Under the pieces are notes generated by a model. That model made no database searches and was not told the DNA's origin. It saw nothing but the letters and a program-made list of their open reading frames with translations. Below are positions 10,797 through 19,595 of a stretch of DNA of 64,000 bases, one piece after another; position 1 is the stretch's first letter, and every line of letters begins with the position of its first letter. This DNA comes from Quadrisphaera sp. DSM 44207 (GTDB lineage Bacteria; Actinomycetota; Actinomycetes; Actinomycetales; Quadrisphaeraceae), in the NCBI RefSeq assembly GCF_900101335.1, contig NZ_FNKA01000003.1:248001-312000 (forward strand). The letters run 5' to 3'. Made by a program: the position numbers and the translations under genes.

Positions 10797-11407
10797 GGCC
10801 GCGACGTCAGGCGCGGGTCCGGCTCCAGCCCGCAGAGCCCGTTCCACGCCAGGTTCACCAGGTGCGCCGCGACCTGCGCCTTGGCCGGGGTGCGGCTGCC
10901 CAGCCACCACTGCCCGGTCAGCGCCACCATGCCGACGAGCATCTGCGCGTACATCGGCGCCGTGCCCGTCTCAAGGCCGCGGCGGGAGAACTGCTCCTCC
11001 AGCAGGTGCTCCACCTGCGTGGCGATGTCCCCGATGAGGCTGGCGAACGTGCCGGTCGCCTGCGCCACGGGGGAGTCGCGCACGAGGATCCGGAAGCCGT
11101 CGGTGGAGGTCTCGACGTAGGTCAGCAGCGCCATCGTGGCGCGCTCGAGCATCTGCCGCGGGTGGCCCGGGACGGCGAGCGCGCCCGTGATGGCGTCGAG
11201 CAGCGCCCGCACCTCCCGGTCGACGACGACCGCGTACAGGCCCTCCTTGCCGCCGAAGTGCTCGTAGACCACCGGCTTGGACACCTGTGCGCGGGCGGCG
11301 ATCTCCTCCACGCTCGCGCCCTCGAAGCCCTTGTCCGCGAACAGGGTGCGACCGACGTCGAGCAGCTGCTCGCGCCGCTGCGCCCCGGTCATCCGCGTCC
11401 TGCTCAC
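10793..11407 (-). CDS. TetR-family transcriptional regulator
   Basis: 204-residue one-component regulator. The N-terminal helix-turn-helix is clear (RREQLLDVGRTLFADKGFEG followed by SVEEIAARAQVSKPVVYEHF, about residues 10-50); the rest is a helical ligand domain with no assigned ligand. GTG at 11407 is chosen for AGGA 7 bases upstream; ATG at 11392 is an alternative. It is the first gene of a two-gene regulator operon with the MarR gene and is divergent from tRNA-Gln. Its pairing with an overlapping MarR gene is the main unusual point. Confidence 0.9.
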   Translation of the reverse strand: MSRTRMTGAQRREQLLDVGRTLFADKGFEGASVEEIAARAQVSKPVVYEHFGGKEGLYAVVVDREVRALLDAITGALAVPGHPRQMLERATMALLTYVETSTDGFRILVRDSPVAQATGTFASLIGDIATQVEHLLEEQFSRRGLETGTAPMYAQMLVGMVALTGQWWLGSRTPAKAQVAAHLVNLAWNGLCGLEPDPRLTSRP

Positions 11408-11526
11408 CGGCCCATCCTGCCCGAGCCGGGAGCCGGGGAGCCGCTCGCCGCCTCGTCCGGTCCTGGTGGGGCCGCTCGTGCCTCGCGGCCGTGGGAGGGT
11501 AGGAGCGCCGCAGCTGCAGCAGCCGG

Positions 11527-11597
11527 TCCCCCGTCGTCTAGTGGCAGGACGGCTCACTTTGGATGAGTTCACCGAGGTTCGAATCCTCGCGGGGGAG
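11527..11597 (+). tRNA. tRNA-Gln (anticodon TTG)
   Basis: A full cloverleaf can be folded by eye: acceptor TCCCCCG (11527-11533) with CGGGGGA (11590-11596), D stem GTCT/GGAC, anticodon stem GCTCA/TGAGT around loop CTTTGGA with TTG at 11559-11561, T stem CGAGG/CCTCG with loop TTCGAAT, discriminator G at 11597. CCA is not encoded. A tRNA-Gln just before glmU is common in actinobacteria. Confidence 0.95.
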
Positions 11598-11673
11598 CGC
11601 AGGGCCGGAGGGCGGTGGGCCGGCCGGTAGAGTCGGGCCCGCCCCGACCCCTCCTGCGAGGAGCGCCGAGCGC

Positions 11674-13173
11674 GTGAGCCCCGCCCGCCCCGTCGCCGTC
11701 GTCGTCCTCGCCGCCGGTGAGGGCACCCGGATGAGGTCGGCGACCCCCAAGGTCCTCCACGCGATCGGCGGCCGCACGCTGCTGGGGCACGCGGTGGCCG
11801 CGGCCCGCGCCGCCGGCCCCGAGCACCTCGTCATCGTCGTGCGCCACGAGCGCGAGCGCGTCGCCGCCCACGTCGCCGAGGTCGACCCCGGCGCCCTCGT
11901 GGCCGACCAGGACGACGTCCCGGGCACGGGCCGGGCGGTCGCCTGCGGCCTGGGCGCCCTGCCCGAGAGCGGGGACGGGTTGCGCGGCACGGTGCTCGTC
12001 ACCTGCGGCGACGTGCCGCTGCTCGCTCCGAGCACGCTGGGCGACCTCGTCGCCGCGCACGAGGCCGAGGGCAGCGCAGTGACGGTGCTGACCGCCGTCC
12101 TGCCCGACCCCACCGGCTACGGGCGGGTCGTGCGCGACGCGGACGGCGCCGTCACGGCGATCGTGGAGCAGAAGGACGCCACCGAGGAGCAGCGGGCGGT
12201 CCTGGAGGTCAACAGCGGCGTCTACGCCTTCGACGCGGCGGTCCTCGCCGACGCCCTGCCGCGCCTGGGCCGCGACAACGCCCAGGGCGAGGTGTACCTG
12301 ACCGACGTGCTCGCGCTGGCGCGCGCCGGCGGGCACCGCGTGAGCGCCCGCCCGGTGCAGGACCCGGTGCAGGTGGAGGGGGTCAACGACCGCGTGCAGC
12401 TGGCCCGGCTCGGCGCCGAGCTGAACCGGCGCACCGTCGAGGCGCACATGCGCGCCGGCGTCACCGTCGTCGACCCGGCGACCACGTGGGTGGACGTCGA
12501 CGTCGAGCTGGCGCGCGACGTGACCCTGCTGCCGGGCACGCAGCTGCACGGGGCCACCCGGGTGGGGGAGGGCGCGAGCATCGGCCCGGACACCACCCTC
12601 ACCGACGTCGTCGTCGGGGAGGGCGCCAGCGTGGTGCGCACCCACGGCAGCGGCGCGCAGGTCGGCCCGGGCGCGAGCGTGGGCCCGTTCTCGTTCCTGC
12701 GGCCGGGCACGCACCTGGGCGCGGACGCGCGGATCGGGGCGTTCGTGGAGGTCAAGGGCTCCACCATCGGGCGCGGCAGCAAGGTGCCGCACCTGTCCTA
12801 CGTCGGGGACGCGGAGATCGGCGAGGGCGCGAACGTCGGCGCGGCGACGGTCTTCGTCAACTACGACGGCGTGGCCAAGCACCGCACCCGGGTCGGCGAC
12901 CACGCGCGGGTGGGCAGCGACACGATGCTCGTGGCGCCCGTGGTCGTCGGGGACGGCGCCTACACGGCGGCGGGGTCGGTGATCACCGAGGACGTGCCGC
13001 CGGGCGCGATGGCCGTGGCCCGCGGCAGGCAGCGGGTCGTGCGGGGGTGGGTGGAGCGCCGCCGCGCCGGCAGCCCGGCCGCCGCGGCCGCCCGCCGCGC
13101 CCGCGAGGCCGCCGAAGCCGCCGCGGCCGCCGAGGCGGCGCAGGACGACGAGCAGTCAGGAGCACCAGCATGA
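11674..13173 (+). CDS. glmU: Bifunctional UDP-GlcNAc pyrophosphorylase / GlcN-1-P acetyltransferase
   Basis: Makes UDP-N-acetylglucosamine, precursor of peptidoglycan and other wall polymers. The 499-residue protein starts with the nucleotidyltransferase loop [11 protein letters not shown] and PKVLH, followed by GDVPLL and the left-handed beta-helix acetyltransferase half (hexapeptide repeats, about 260-460, with RPGTHLG, KVPHLSY and NYDG motifs). A 35-residue Ala/Glu-rich tail follows. GTG at 11674 has GAGGAG 10 bases upstream. Its stop overlaps the prs start (ATGA), so glmU and prs are coupled. UDP-GlcNAc could also feed the polymer genes nearby. Confidence 0.97.
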   Translation: MSPARPVAVVVLAAGEGTRMRSATPKVLHAIGGRTLLGHAVAAARAAGPEHLVIVVRHERERVAAHVAEVDPGALVADQDDVPGTGRAVACGLGALPESGDGLRGTVLVTCGDVPLLAPSTLGDLVAAHEAEGSAVTVLTAVLPDPTGYGRVVRDADGAVTAIVEQKDATEEQRAVLEVNSGVYAFDAAVLADALPRLGRDNAQGEVYLTDVLALARAGGHRVSARPVQDPVQVEGVNDRVQLARLGAELNRRTVEAHMRAGVTVVDPATTWVDVDVELARDVTLLPGTQLHGATRVGEGASIGPDTTLTDVVVGEGASVVRTHGSGAQVGPGASVGPFSFLRPGTHLGADARIGAFVEVKGSTIGRGSKVPHLSYVGDAEIGEGANVGAATVFVNYDGVAKHRTRVGDHARVGSDTMLVAPVVVGDGAYTAAGSVITEDVPPGAMAVARGRQRVVRGWVERRRAGSPAAAAARRAREAAEAAAAAEAAQDDEQSGAPA

Positions 13174-14150
13174 CCGGCATCACGACCACCGGGGAGAAGC
13201 GCCTCGTCCTCATCGGCGGGCGCGCGCACCCCGAGCTCGCCGAGGAGGTGTCCCGGGAGCTGGGCGTCACGATGGTGCCGACGTCCGCGTACGACTTCGC
13301 CAACGGCGAGATCTACGTGCGCTTCGAGGAGAGCGTGCGCGGCTGCGACGCGTTCGTCCTGCAGAGCCACAGCGCGCCGATCAACCAGTGGATCATGGAG
13401 CAGCTGATCATGGTGGACGCCCTCAAGCGGGCCTCCGCCAAGCGGATCTCCGTGGTCGCGCCGTTCTACGGCTACGCGCGCCAGGACAAGAAGCACCGCG
13501 GCCGCGAGCCGATCTCCGCGCGGCTGGTCGCCGACCTCTTCCGCACCGCCGGCGCCGACCGGCTGATGAGCGTGGACCTGCACACGGCGCAGATCCAGGG
13601 CTTCTTCGACGGGCCGGTGGACCACCTGTGGGCGCTGCCCCTGCTGTCGGACTACGTGCGCCGGCGCGTCGAGGACGCCTCGCGCCTGACCGTGGTCTCC
13701 CCGGACGCCGGCCGCGTGCGCCTGGCGGACGTGTGGTCGGACAGGCTCGGCGCCCCGCTGGCGATCATCCACAAGCGCCGCGACCCGGACCGCCCGAACC
13801 AGGTGCAGGTGCACGAGCTGGTCGGCGACGTCGCGGGGCGCACGTGCGTGCTCGTCGACGACATGATCGACACCGCGGGCACCATCGTGCAGGCCGCGCA
13901 CGCGCTGAAGGAGAACGGCGCCGCCGAGGTCGTCGTGGCGGCCACGCACGCGATCCTGTCCGGTCCGGCGGTGCAGCGGCTCCGGGAGAGCCCGATCTCC
14001 GAGGTCGTGGTCACCAACACCCTGCCGATCCCCGAGAAGGCGCACTTCCCCCAGCTGACGGTGCTGTCCATCGCGCCGCTGCTGGCGCGCGCCATCCGCG
14101 AGGTCTTCGACGACGGCTCGGTGACCAGCCTCTTCGACGGCAACAGCTGA
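13170..14150 (+). CDS. prs: Ribose-phosphate pyrophosphokinase (PRPP synthetase)
   Basis: Makes phosphoribosyl pyrophosphate from ribose-5-phosphate and ATP for nucleotide, His and Trp synthesis. The 326-residue protein has the class I features: [16 protein letters not shown] near the N-terminus, [28 protein letters not shown] (about 136-149) and the PRPP loop [12 protein letters not shown] (about 226-237). ATG at 13170 overlaps the glmU stop and has CAGGAG upstream. The glmU-prs-rplY order is standard for the phylum. Confidence 0.97.
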   Translation: MTGITTTGEKRLVLIGGRAHPELAEEVSRELGVTMVPTSAYDFANGEIYVRFEESVRGCDAFVLQSHSAPINQWIMEQLIMVDALKRASAKRISVVAPFYGYARQDKKHRGREPISARLVADLFRTAGADRLMSVDLHTAQIQGFFDGPVDHLWALPLLSDYVRRRVEDASRLTVVSPDAGRVRLADVWSDRLGAPLAIIHKRRDPDRPNQVQVHELVGDVAGRTCVLVDDMIDTAGTIVQAAHALKENGAAEVVVAATHAILSGPAVQRLRESPISEVVVTNTLPIPEKAHFPQLTVLSIAPLLARAIREVFDDGSVTSLFDGNS

Positions 14151-14158
14151 GAGCGGGC

Positions 14159-14347
14159 TAGACTCGCGCGGTTGCCTCGGCGAGGGACGCCGCACGGCGG
14201 GCGAGGGCCCGCCGTCCGTCCGGAATCGACGCGGTGGGCGCTCGCCGCGTCCGCGCTGGGGCGCGCCGACGGCACGAGACCACCGCACGAGACCACCGCA
14301 GGAGACCGCGCGCGACCCGCGCGGGCGAGGCACCGAGGAGCACGACC
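14159..14347 (+). promoter_or_regulatory. Promoter and leader region of rplY
   Basis: TAGACT at 14159-14164, just after the prs stop, fits a -10 box and would give a leader of about 175 bases. The leader contains a tandem 13-mer, GCACGAGACCACC at 14272-14284 and 14285-14297, followed by a GCAGGAGACC remnant and a GC-rich palindromic stretch (14306-14325). GAGGAG at 14335-14340 is the ribosome binding site. A structured leader of a ribosomal protein gene could be autoregulatory, but no known leader family is recognised. Confidence 0.4.
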
Positions 14348-15049
14348 GTGTCCCAGAACACCGACGCCGGCACCGTCACCGGCACGAGCCTGACCGCCGA
14401 GACGCGCACGCAGTTCGGCAAGGGCGCCGCGCGGCGGATCCGGCGCGCGCACAAGATCCCCGCCGTCCTGTACGGGCACGGCGAGGCGCCGCGCCACATC
14501 TCCCTGCCCGGGCACGAGACGATGCTCGCCGTCAAGCACGCCAACGCGCTGCTGTCCCTGCAGCTGGAGGGCGGCGAGAACGCGCTCGCCGTGGTCAAGG
14601 ACGTGCAGGTCGAGCCGATCCGCCGCGAGATCGAGCACCTCGACCTCGTCCTCGTGCGCCGCGGCGAGCGCATCGAGGTGCAGGTGCCGGTGCACCTGTC
14701 CGGCGAGGCGGACCCCGGGGCGGTGGTGGCGGTCGAGGCGAACACCCTGGGCGTGACGGCCGAGGCGACCCACCTGCCCGAGGTCATCACGGTGGACGTG
14801 GAGGGCGCGCAGGCCGGCACCCAGGTCACGGCCGGCCAGGTGCGCCTGCCCGCCGGGGTCGAGCTGTCCGGCGACCCGGAGGCCATCGTCGTCTCCGTCG
14901 TGGCCGCCCCGAGCGCCGCCGACGTCGAGGCCGACCTGGCCGCCTCCGAGGCCGAGCTCGGCATCGAGCACGACCCCAAGGACGAGCCGGCGGCCGAGGA
15001 CGCCGCCACGACGCGAGCGACCGACGCGGCCTCCGACGCGCAGTCCTGA
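14348..15049 (+). CDS. rplY: Ribosomal protein bL25 (general stress protein Ctc form)
   Basis: Binds 5S rRNA in the 50S subunit. The 233-residue product is the long TL5/Ctc type: an N-terminal L25 domain (RTQFGKGAARRIRRAHKIPA, then VLYGHG, about 18-110) and a beta-rich C-terminal domain, ending in an acidic Ala/Asp/Glu tail. GTG at 14348 lies 7 bases after GAGGAG. In most actinobacteria the next gene is pth; here about 36 kb of polymer genes separate them. Confidence 0.95.
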   Translation: MSQNTDAGTVTGTSLTAETRTQFGKGAARRIRRAHKIPAVLYGHGEAPRHISLPGHETMLAVKHANALLSLQLEGGENALAVVKDVQVEPIRREIEHLDLVLVRRGERIEVQVPVHLSGEADPGAVVAVEANTLGVTAEATHLPEVITVDVEGAQAGTQVTAGQVRLPAGVELSGDPEAIVVSVVAAPSAADVEADLAASEAELGIEHDPKDEPAAEDAATTRATDAASDAQS

Positions 15050-15075
15050 GCGGCGGTCCGGCAGGGCGCGCCCGC

Positions 15076-15666
15076 TCAGGTCCGGTCCACCGCCGGGAGG
15101 AGGCCGCCCGTGCGGGCCGCGGCGAGGGCGGGTGCCCGCTGGTCCTTGGCGGACAGGCGCCAGGTCAGCGCCTGGCCCTCGCGCCCGGTGCGGGGCCAGG
15201 CGATGCCGACGTCCGGGTCCAGCGGGTGGACGCCGCGCTCCACCGCCGGGTCGTACGCGGTCGAGCACAGGTACGTGACGGTGCTCCCGTCGGTGAGGGA
15301 GCAGAAGGCGTGACCCAGGCCCTCGGCGAGGTAGACGGCGCGCCGGTCGACGTCGTCCAGCAGGACGGCGTCCCACGCGCCGTGCGTGGGGGAGCCGACG
15401 CGGACGTCGACGACGACGTCGAGGACGGCGCCGACCGGGCACGTGACGTACTTGGCCTGGCCCGGTGGCACGTCGGCGAAGTGGACGCCGCGGATGACGC
15501 CGGCGGCGGAGACGGAGCAGTTGACCTGGGCCACCTCCAGCCGGCGCCCGACCGCCTCCGCCAGCGCGTCGGAGCGGAAGGCCTCGAGGAACGTGCCGCG
15601 GTCGTCGGTGAGCTGCCGGGGCGTGATCGACCAGGCGCCGTCGATGCTCAGCGGCTCGATCTGCAC
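15076..15666 (-). CDS. rmlC: dTDP-4-dehydrorhamnose 3,5-epimerase family protein (RmlC-like)
   Basis: Cupin-fold epimerase of the dTDP-L-rhamnose route. The 196-residue protein shows the family order: QLTDDRGTFLEAFR, QVNCSVSAAGVIRGVHF with the catalytic His of the RGVH motif, AKYVTCPVGAVLDVVVDVR, GLGHAFCSL and the C-terminal YDPAVERGVHPLDP with the proposed catalytic Tyr. The GTG at 15666 has no strong ribosome site; a GTG six bases upstream is equally possible. rmlA, rmlB and rmlD are not in the window, so rhamnose synthesis would depend on genes elsewhere. A related sugar (for example a 6-deoxy-talose path) is also possible. Confidence 0.88.
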   Translation of the reverse strand: MQIEPLSIDGAWSITPRQLTDDRGTFLEAFRSDALAEAVGRRLEVAQVNCSVSAAGVIRGVHFADVPPGQAKYVTCPVGAVLDVVVDVRVGSPTHGAWDAVLLDDVDRRAVYLAEGLGHAFCSLTDGSTVTYLCSTAYDPAVERGVHPLDPDVGIAWPRTGREGQALTWRLSAKDQRAPALAAARTGGLLPAVDRT

Positions 15667-15780
15667 ACCGCGCACCGTAGTCCCCGCGGGCTCGGCCGGT
15701 CCTCTCCCCGACCGGCGCGGTTCCCGGCCGGTCCACGGTCGCGTCACGGCCGGTTCACCTGCGGCCCCGACAGTGGGGGC

Positions 15781-15960
15781 ATGGTCATCCTGGCCCTGTC
15801 GGTGGGGTGGGTCTGCATCGCCTGCGCGCTCGCGCTGGTCCTCGGGGCGGTCCTGAGGGCGGCCGACCGGCACGAGCCCCTCGTCCGCGGCGCCGCTGCT
15901 CCGAACGGGGGCCCGGTCTTCCGCGCGGAGGCGGTGGCGGTCCACACTCCCTCCGACTGA
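15781..15960 (+). CDS. Small single-pass membrane protein, unknown function
   Basis: A 59-residue reading frame with one strong N-terminal membrane helix (ILALSVGWVCIACALALVLG, residues 3-22) and a short polar tail. Nearly every codon ends in G or C, as in the surrounding real genes, which supports coding. No Shine-Dalgarno sequence is obvious apart from GTGGGGG. It stands at the start of the plus-strand polymer block, divergent from rmlC. No family is recognised. Confidence 0.6.
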   Translation: MVILALSVGWVCIACALALVLGAVLRAADRHEPLVRGAAAPNGGPVFRAEAVAVHTPSD

Positions 15961-16051
15961 TCGCGAGGGGCCCCCTGCGACGGACGGGGGCCGACGCCCG
16001 GCCGGACGCCGCCTGCGGCTCGCGCGCGCCGCACCGCAGGAGGAGACCCGC

Positions 16052-16756
16052 ATGCCCCGCATCGCCGAGCGCGCCGCCGCCCCCGGGGCGGCCCTGGCCG
16101 CCGCGCTGCGAGAGGCGCACCGCACCCGCAGCCTGCACCTGCTGGTCCTCCTGCTGCTGCCGATCCCGTTCCTGCTCGTGGCGCACCAGCTGTACTTCTG
16201 GGACGTGGGGCCCTTCACCTCCCCGCGGTGGGCCGTGAACAGCGACCGCTCCTTCATCGAGGTCCTCGGCTACGCCCAGCTCGCCGCGGCGGCCGTGCTG
16301 CTGCTCCTCAGGGGGCTGCGGCAGCGCGGAGGCCTCGCGTACGTCGGGTGGGCGGTGGCGCTGACGGTCGTGGCCCTCGACGACGCCCTGCGCTGGCACG
16401 AGGCCGGCGGCGCCTGGCTGACGCGCCGCCAGCTCGTGCCCGAGGTGCTCTCCCTGCCGCAGCAGGCGCTGGGCGAGCTGGTGACGTGGGTGCTGCTGGG
16501 CGTCCCCGTCCTGCTCCTGCTGGCGGTGACCCACCTCGCCAGCTCCCCTTCGGTGCGGCGGGACTCCTGGCTGCTCGCCGCCCTGATGGGCGTGCTGATG
16601 CTCTTCGGCGCGGGGGTCGACATCCTGCACGAGGGCATCGAGGAGGTGACCGACAACAGCGTGGTCGACCTCCTGGTGACCTTCGTCGAGGCGGGCGGCG
16701 AGCTCGGCGCGATGACGGCGCTGCTGGCCTGCGCCGTGCACGTCTGGCGCCGCTGA
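16052..16756 (+). CDS. Multi-spanning membrane protein with DDxxxxHE motif, unknown function
   Basis: The 234-residue protein has about six hydrophobic helices (near residues 30-48, 70-88, 98-115, 145-165, 175-195, 210-228). Two acidic/His motifs lie at helix ends: LDDALRWHE (about 110-118) and GVDILHEGIEE (about 188-198). Such paired motifs inside a membrane bundle suggest metal binding and perhaps a hydrolase, but no family can be named. AGGAGGAG precedes the ATG at a good distance. It sits directly before the first two TagF-like genes, so a role in the envelope polymer is a fair guess only. Confidence 0.75.
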   Translation: MPRIAERAAAPGAALAAALREAHRTRSLHLLVLLLLPIPFLLVAHQLYFWDVGPFTSPRWAVNSDRSFIEVLGYAQLAAAAVLLLLRGLRQRGGLAYVGWAVALTVVALDDALRWHEAGGAWLTRRQLVPEVLSLPQQALGELVTWVLLGVPVLLLLAVTHLASSPSVRRDSWLLAALMGVLMLFGAGVDILHEGIEEVTDNSVVDLLVTFVEAGGELGAMTALLACAVHVWRR

Positions 16757-16793
16757 CCCGCTCGGTGGGGGCCGCCCGGGGAGCCGGCGCCCA

Positions 16794-16799
16794 TACTGT
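16794..16799 (+). promoter_or_regulatory. Probable -10 box (TACTGT) of the TagF-like gene pair
   Basis: TACTGT fits TANNNT and would give a leader of about 95 bases before the ATG at 16897. The same hexamer occurs on the minus strand at 35267-35272 before another TagF-family gene. No -35 match is clear. Confidence 0.35.
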
Positions 16800-16896
16800 C
16801 CTCCGGCTCCCCGCGCGGCCAGGGCGCCGCACCCGGCGGCCGGACCCGCCGCCGGCCGGCGCACCCGCGGCGCCTCGACTGCAGGAAGGGACGTGC

Positions 16897-18213
16897 ATGA
16901 CCACCAGCGGGCCGCCCGGAGAGGGGGTCGTGAACCGCCGCGCGCGCACCGCCGGCCGGCTGCAGCCGCTGCGGACCGCCGTGCGCACGGTGCTGACCGG
17001 TCTCGTGACGGCGCTGGACTACGCGGTGCCCAAGTCGCGCACCGTGCTGGCCCTCGGCGGCGACGACGGCGCGAAGTTCGGGGGCAGCTCGAAGCGGCTG
17101 TTCGAGGACGCCCTGCGCACCGGGGACTGGGACCCGTACTGGTTCACCACCTCGCGCGCCGTCCTGGAGGCCGTGCGGGCCGAGCACCCCGGCCGGGCGC
17201 TGATGGCCACGGGCCCGCGGGCCCTCCTGCTCGGGGTGCGGGCCCGGGCCGTCCTGGTCTCGCACTCGCGGCGCGACGTCGGCCTGCTCGGCTACTCCCG
17301 GCTGCGCCGCTTCACCCAGCTCACCCACGGGGTGGGCCCGAAGACCATGGGCTACGCCAAGCGCGACGTGGACCTGCCGTCCCTGGACCGGGAGACCAGC
17401 ACCTACGCCCACGTGGTGTGCGCCTCCGACTTCGAGGCGACCTTCTGGGAGCGCGCCTACCGCCTGCCCCTGGCCGACATCTGGACCACCGGCGTCCCGC
17501 GCACCGACGCGCTGCTGGAGCCCGCCGACCCGGGGCTCGTGGAGCGGCACCCCGTGCTGGCGGGCAGGACCGTGCTCTACGCCCCGACCTTCCGGGACTG
17601 GGCGCTGCTGGAGGACTACCTGCCCGTCCCGGGCACGGACGCGGCGGCCCTGGTCGCCCTCCTGGAGCGGCACGACGCGACGCTGCTCGTGCGGCCGCAC
17701 TACTACGAGGCGGACGCCGCGCGCGCCACGATCGAGCGGGTCGGCTCCCCGCGGGTGCAGGCGGCCGACGACACCGTCTTCCCCGACGCGAACGAGCTGC
17801 TCAAGCACGTGGACGTCCTCGTCACCGACTACTCCTCGATCTACACCGACTTCCTGCTGCTCGACCGCCCGGTCGTCTTCACGCCGGTCGACCTGCAGGA
17901 GTACGAGGGCGCGCGGGGCTTCTTCTTCCGCTACGAGGAGCTCACACCGGGCACCAGGGCGGTCACCCCGGAGCAGCTCCTCGCCGCCCTGGACGCCGAG
18001 CTGTCGGGCCAGGACCCGCACCGCGCCGAGCGCGCCCGGGTGCGCTCGGTCTTCCACAAGCACCCCGAGGGCGGGGCCAGCGCCCGGGTGCTGCAGCACC
18101 TGGCCGCCGAGCCGGTGCGCTGGCCCGCCCCGCCGCCCCGCGACCGCTCGCAGCGCTCCGCCTGGCCCGCCTGGCACGACCGCTCCTACCTGTCGCCGCA
18201 GCCCGCGCGATGA
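16897..18213 (+). CDS. CDP-glycerol glycerophosphotransferase family protein (TagF/TarL-like), first copy
   Basis: Peripheral membrane enzyme family that moves glycerol-phosphate or ribitol-phosphate units from CDP donors to growing teichoic-acid-like chains. The 438-residue protein shows the family landmarks: THGVGPKTMG with the catalytic His (about 144), APTFRDW, RPHYYEAD (about 267) and VTDYSSIYTDFLLLDRPVVF (about 309-328). AGGAAGGG lies before the ATG at 16897. Its stop overlaps the next gene, a second member, in an ATGA. Which polyol is used is not readable; the CDP-ribitol enzyme at 30232 makes ribitol-phosphate plausible. Confidence 0.9.
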   Translation: MTTSGPPGEGVVNRRARTAGRLQPLRTAVRTVLTGLVTALDYAVPKSRTVLALGGDDGAKFGGSSKRLFEDALRTGDWDPYWFTTSRAVLEAVRAEHPGRALMATGPRALLLGVRARAVLVSHSRRDVGLLGYSRLRRFTQLTHGVGPKTMGYAKRDVDLPSLDRETSTYAHVVCASDFEATFWERAYRLPLADIWTTGVPRTDALLEPADPGLVERHPVLAGRTVLYAPTFRDWALLEDYLPVPGTDAAALVALLERHDATLLVRPHYYEADAARATIERVGSPRVQAADDTVFPDANELLKHVDVLVTDYSSIYTDFLLLDRPVVFTPVDLQEYEGARGFFFRYEELTPGTRAVTPEQLLAALDAELSGQDPHRAERARVRSVFHKHPEGGASARVLQHLAAEPVRWPAPPPRDRSQRSAWPAWHDRSYLSPQPAR

Positions 18214-19460
18214 GCGTCCTGCTGGCGCTGCTGCAGCGCTGCGTGCTCTTCCCGCTGTCCCACCTGGTGCCCCGCCGGCCGGGGCTGTGGGCCTTCGGGG
18301 CGCCGCAGGACGGGTTCTCGGGCAACCCCAAGCACCTGTTCCTGTGGGTCAGCGAGCACCGGCCGGACGTGCGGGCGGTGTGGCTGACCGGCAGCCCCGC
18401 CACCCGCCGGCTGCTGCGCGAGCACGGCTACCGCTGCGAGCTGCGCTGGTCGCTCGCCGGCGTGGCCGTGGCCGCGCGGGCGCAGTGGCACGTGGTGGCC
18501 AACGACGCCAGCGACACCTCCCTGGCCCTCTCGGGCGGGGCGCGCCTGCTCAACACCTGGCACGGCGTCGGCATCAAGAACATCCTGCGCGGGGCGACCG
18601 TGGGCGCCAACGCCGGGCTGTACCGCCGCCTGTGGCGCCCCGACGTCTACCTGCGCTCCGCGCACCGCTTCCGCCGTCCGGCGCTGGTGCTGGCGACCTC
18701 CCCGACCATGGCCGCGCACTTCGCCCGCTCCTTCGACATCCCGATCGAGCGGTGCCCCCAGCTGGGCTACCCGCGCCTGGACGCGCTCGTGGACGAGGAC
18801 TTCCGCCGGCTGTGCCTGCGCTTCGGCGACTACGACGCCCTGCGGCGCCGGTGCGCCGGGCGCACGGTGTACCTGTACGCGCCGACCCTGCGCGACGACG
18901 ACGCGGACGTGCTCGCCGAGGCCGTGCCCGACCTGGCCGCGCTCTCGGAGGCGCTGCGGCCGACCGGCGGGCTCCTGCTGCTCAAGCTCCACCCCTTCAC
19001 GGCCGCCCGGGTGGGGGAGCAGCTGGACGCGTTCGACGACGTCGCGGTGTGGCCGGAGGGGCTGGACCTCTACCCGGTGCTCGATGAGGTCGACTGCCTC
19101 ATCACCGACTACTCGAGCCTGCTGTACGACTACATCGCCGTGAGGGACTCCGGGGTCGTCGTCTACGCCTACGACTACGAGCGCTACGTGGCGCAGGACC
19201 GCGACCTGGCCCTCCCGTTCGAGGAGAACGTCACCGGCCAGCGCGCCGACGCGTTCGAGCAGCTGTGCGAGGTGCTGCGCAGCGGCCGGGCCCTCGCGGC
19301 GCTGCCGCCGCAGGAGCTCGCGGCGCTGCGCACCCGCTTCTGGGGGGCCCCCGGGCCGGTGCGGCGGATGGCCGGCCCGGCCGTCACGGACTTCGCCCTG
19401 GCGTGGCCCGGCCCGCGCCGCTCGGCCCGCGCGGGCCGGTGGACCCGCCCCCGCCGGTGA
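18210..19460 (+). CDS. CDP-glycerol glycerophosphotransferase family protein, second copy
   Basis: 416 residues, same family as its neighbour but clearly diverged. Seen: TWHGVGIKNILRG with the conserved His (about 119), YAPTLRDDD, LLKLHPF (about 259) and LITDYSSLLYDYIAVRDSGV (about 297-316). The N-terminus begins with a short hydrophobic stretch (LLALLQRCVLFPLSHLVP) that could dip into the membrane. The ATG overlaps the previous stop by four bases. Tandem family members are known from teichoic acid loci, where one primes and one extends the chain; that division is inference here. Confidence 0.9.
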   Translation: MSVLLALLQRCVLFPLSHLVPRRPGLWAFGAPQDGFSGNPKHLFLWVSEHRPDVRAVWLTGSPATRRLLREHGYRCELRWSLAGVAVAARAQWHVVANDASDTSLALSGGARLLNTWHGVGIKNILRGATVGANAGLYRRLWRPDVYLRSAHRFRRPALVLATSPTMAAHFARSFDIPIERCPQLGYPRLDALVDEDFRRLCLRFGDYDALRRRCAGRTVYLYAPTLRDDDADVLAEAVPDLAALSEALRPTGGLLLLKLHPFTAARVGEQLDAFDDVAVWPEGLDLYPVLDEVDCLITDYSSLLYDYIAVRDSGVVVYAYDYERYVAQDRDLALPFEENVTGQRADAFEQLCEVLRSGRALAALPPQELAALRTRFWGAPGPVRRMAGPAVTDFALAWPGPRRSARAGRWTRPRR

Positions 19461-19514
19461 GCCCGTCCGGGTGCGCTCTCGGCGCGCTCACCGGCGCGTC
19501 AGGCACCGGGCACT

Positions 19515-19520
19515 TATGCT
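19515..19520 (+). promoter_or_regulatory. Probable -10 box (TATGCT) of the first polymerase gene
   Basis: TATGCT fits TANNNT in a relatively AT-rich spot; the start codon at 19596 follows with its own ribosome site GGAGGAGG. No convincing -35. Confidence 0.35.
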
Positions 19521-19595
19521 GTGCGGTTGGTGCAGCACCGGCTGGGAGCTCGCGGACGAGACCCCGGAGCACGGCACGATGATCGGAGGAGGCCA

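Noticed and set aside
15226-15780. Plus-strand reading frame antisense to rmlC
   Set aside because: No start with ribosome site and no domain; only its last 59 codons (15781-15960) look like a real small gene.
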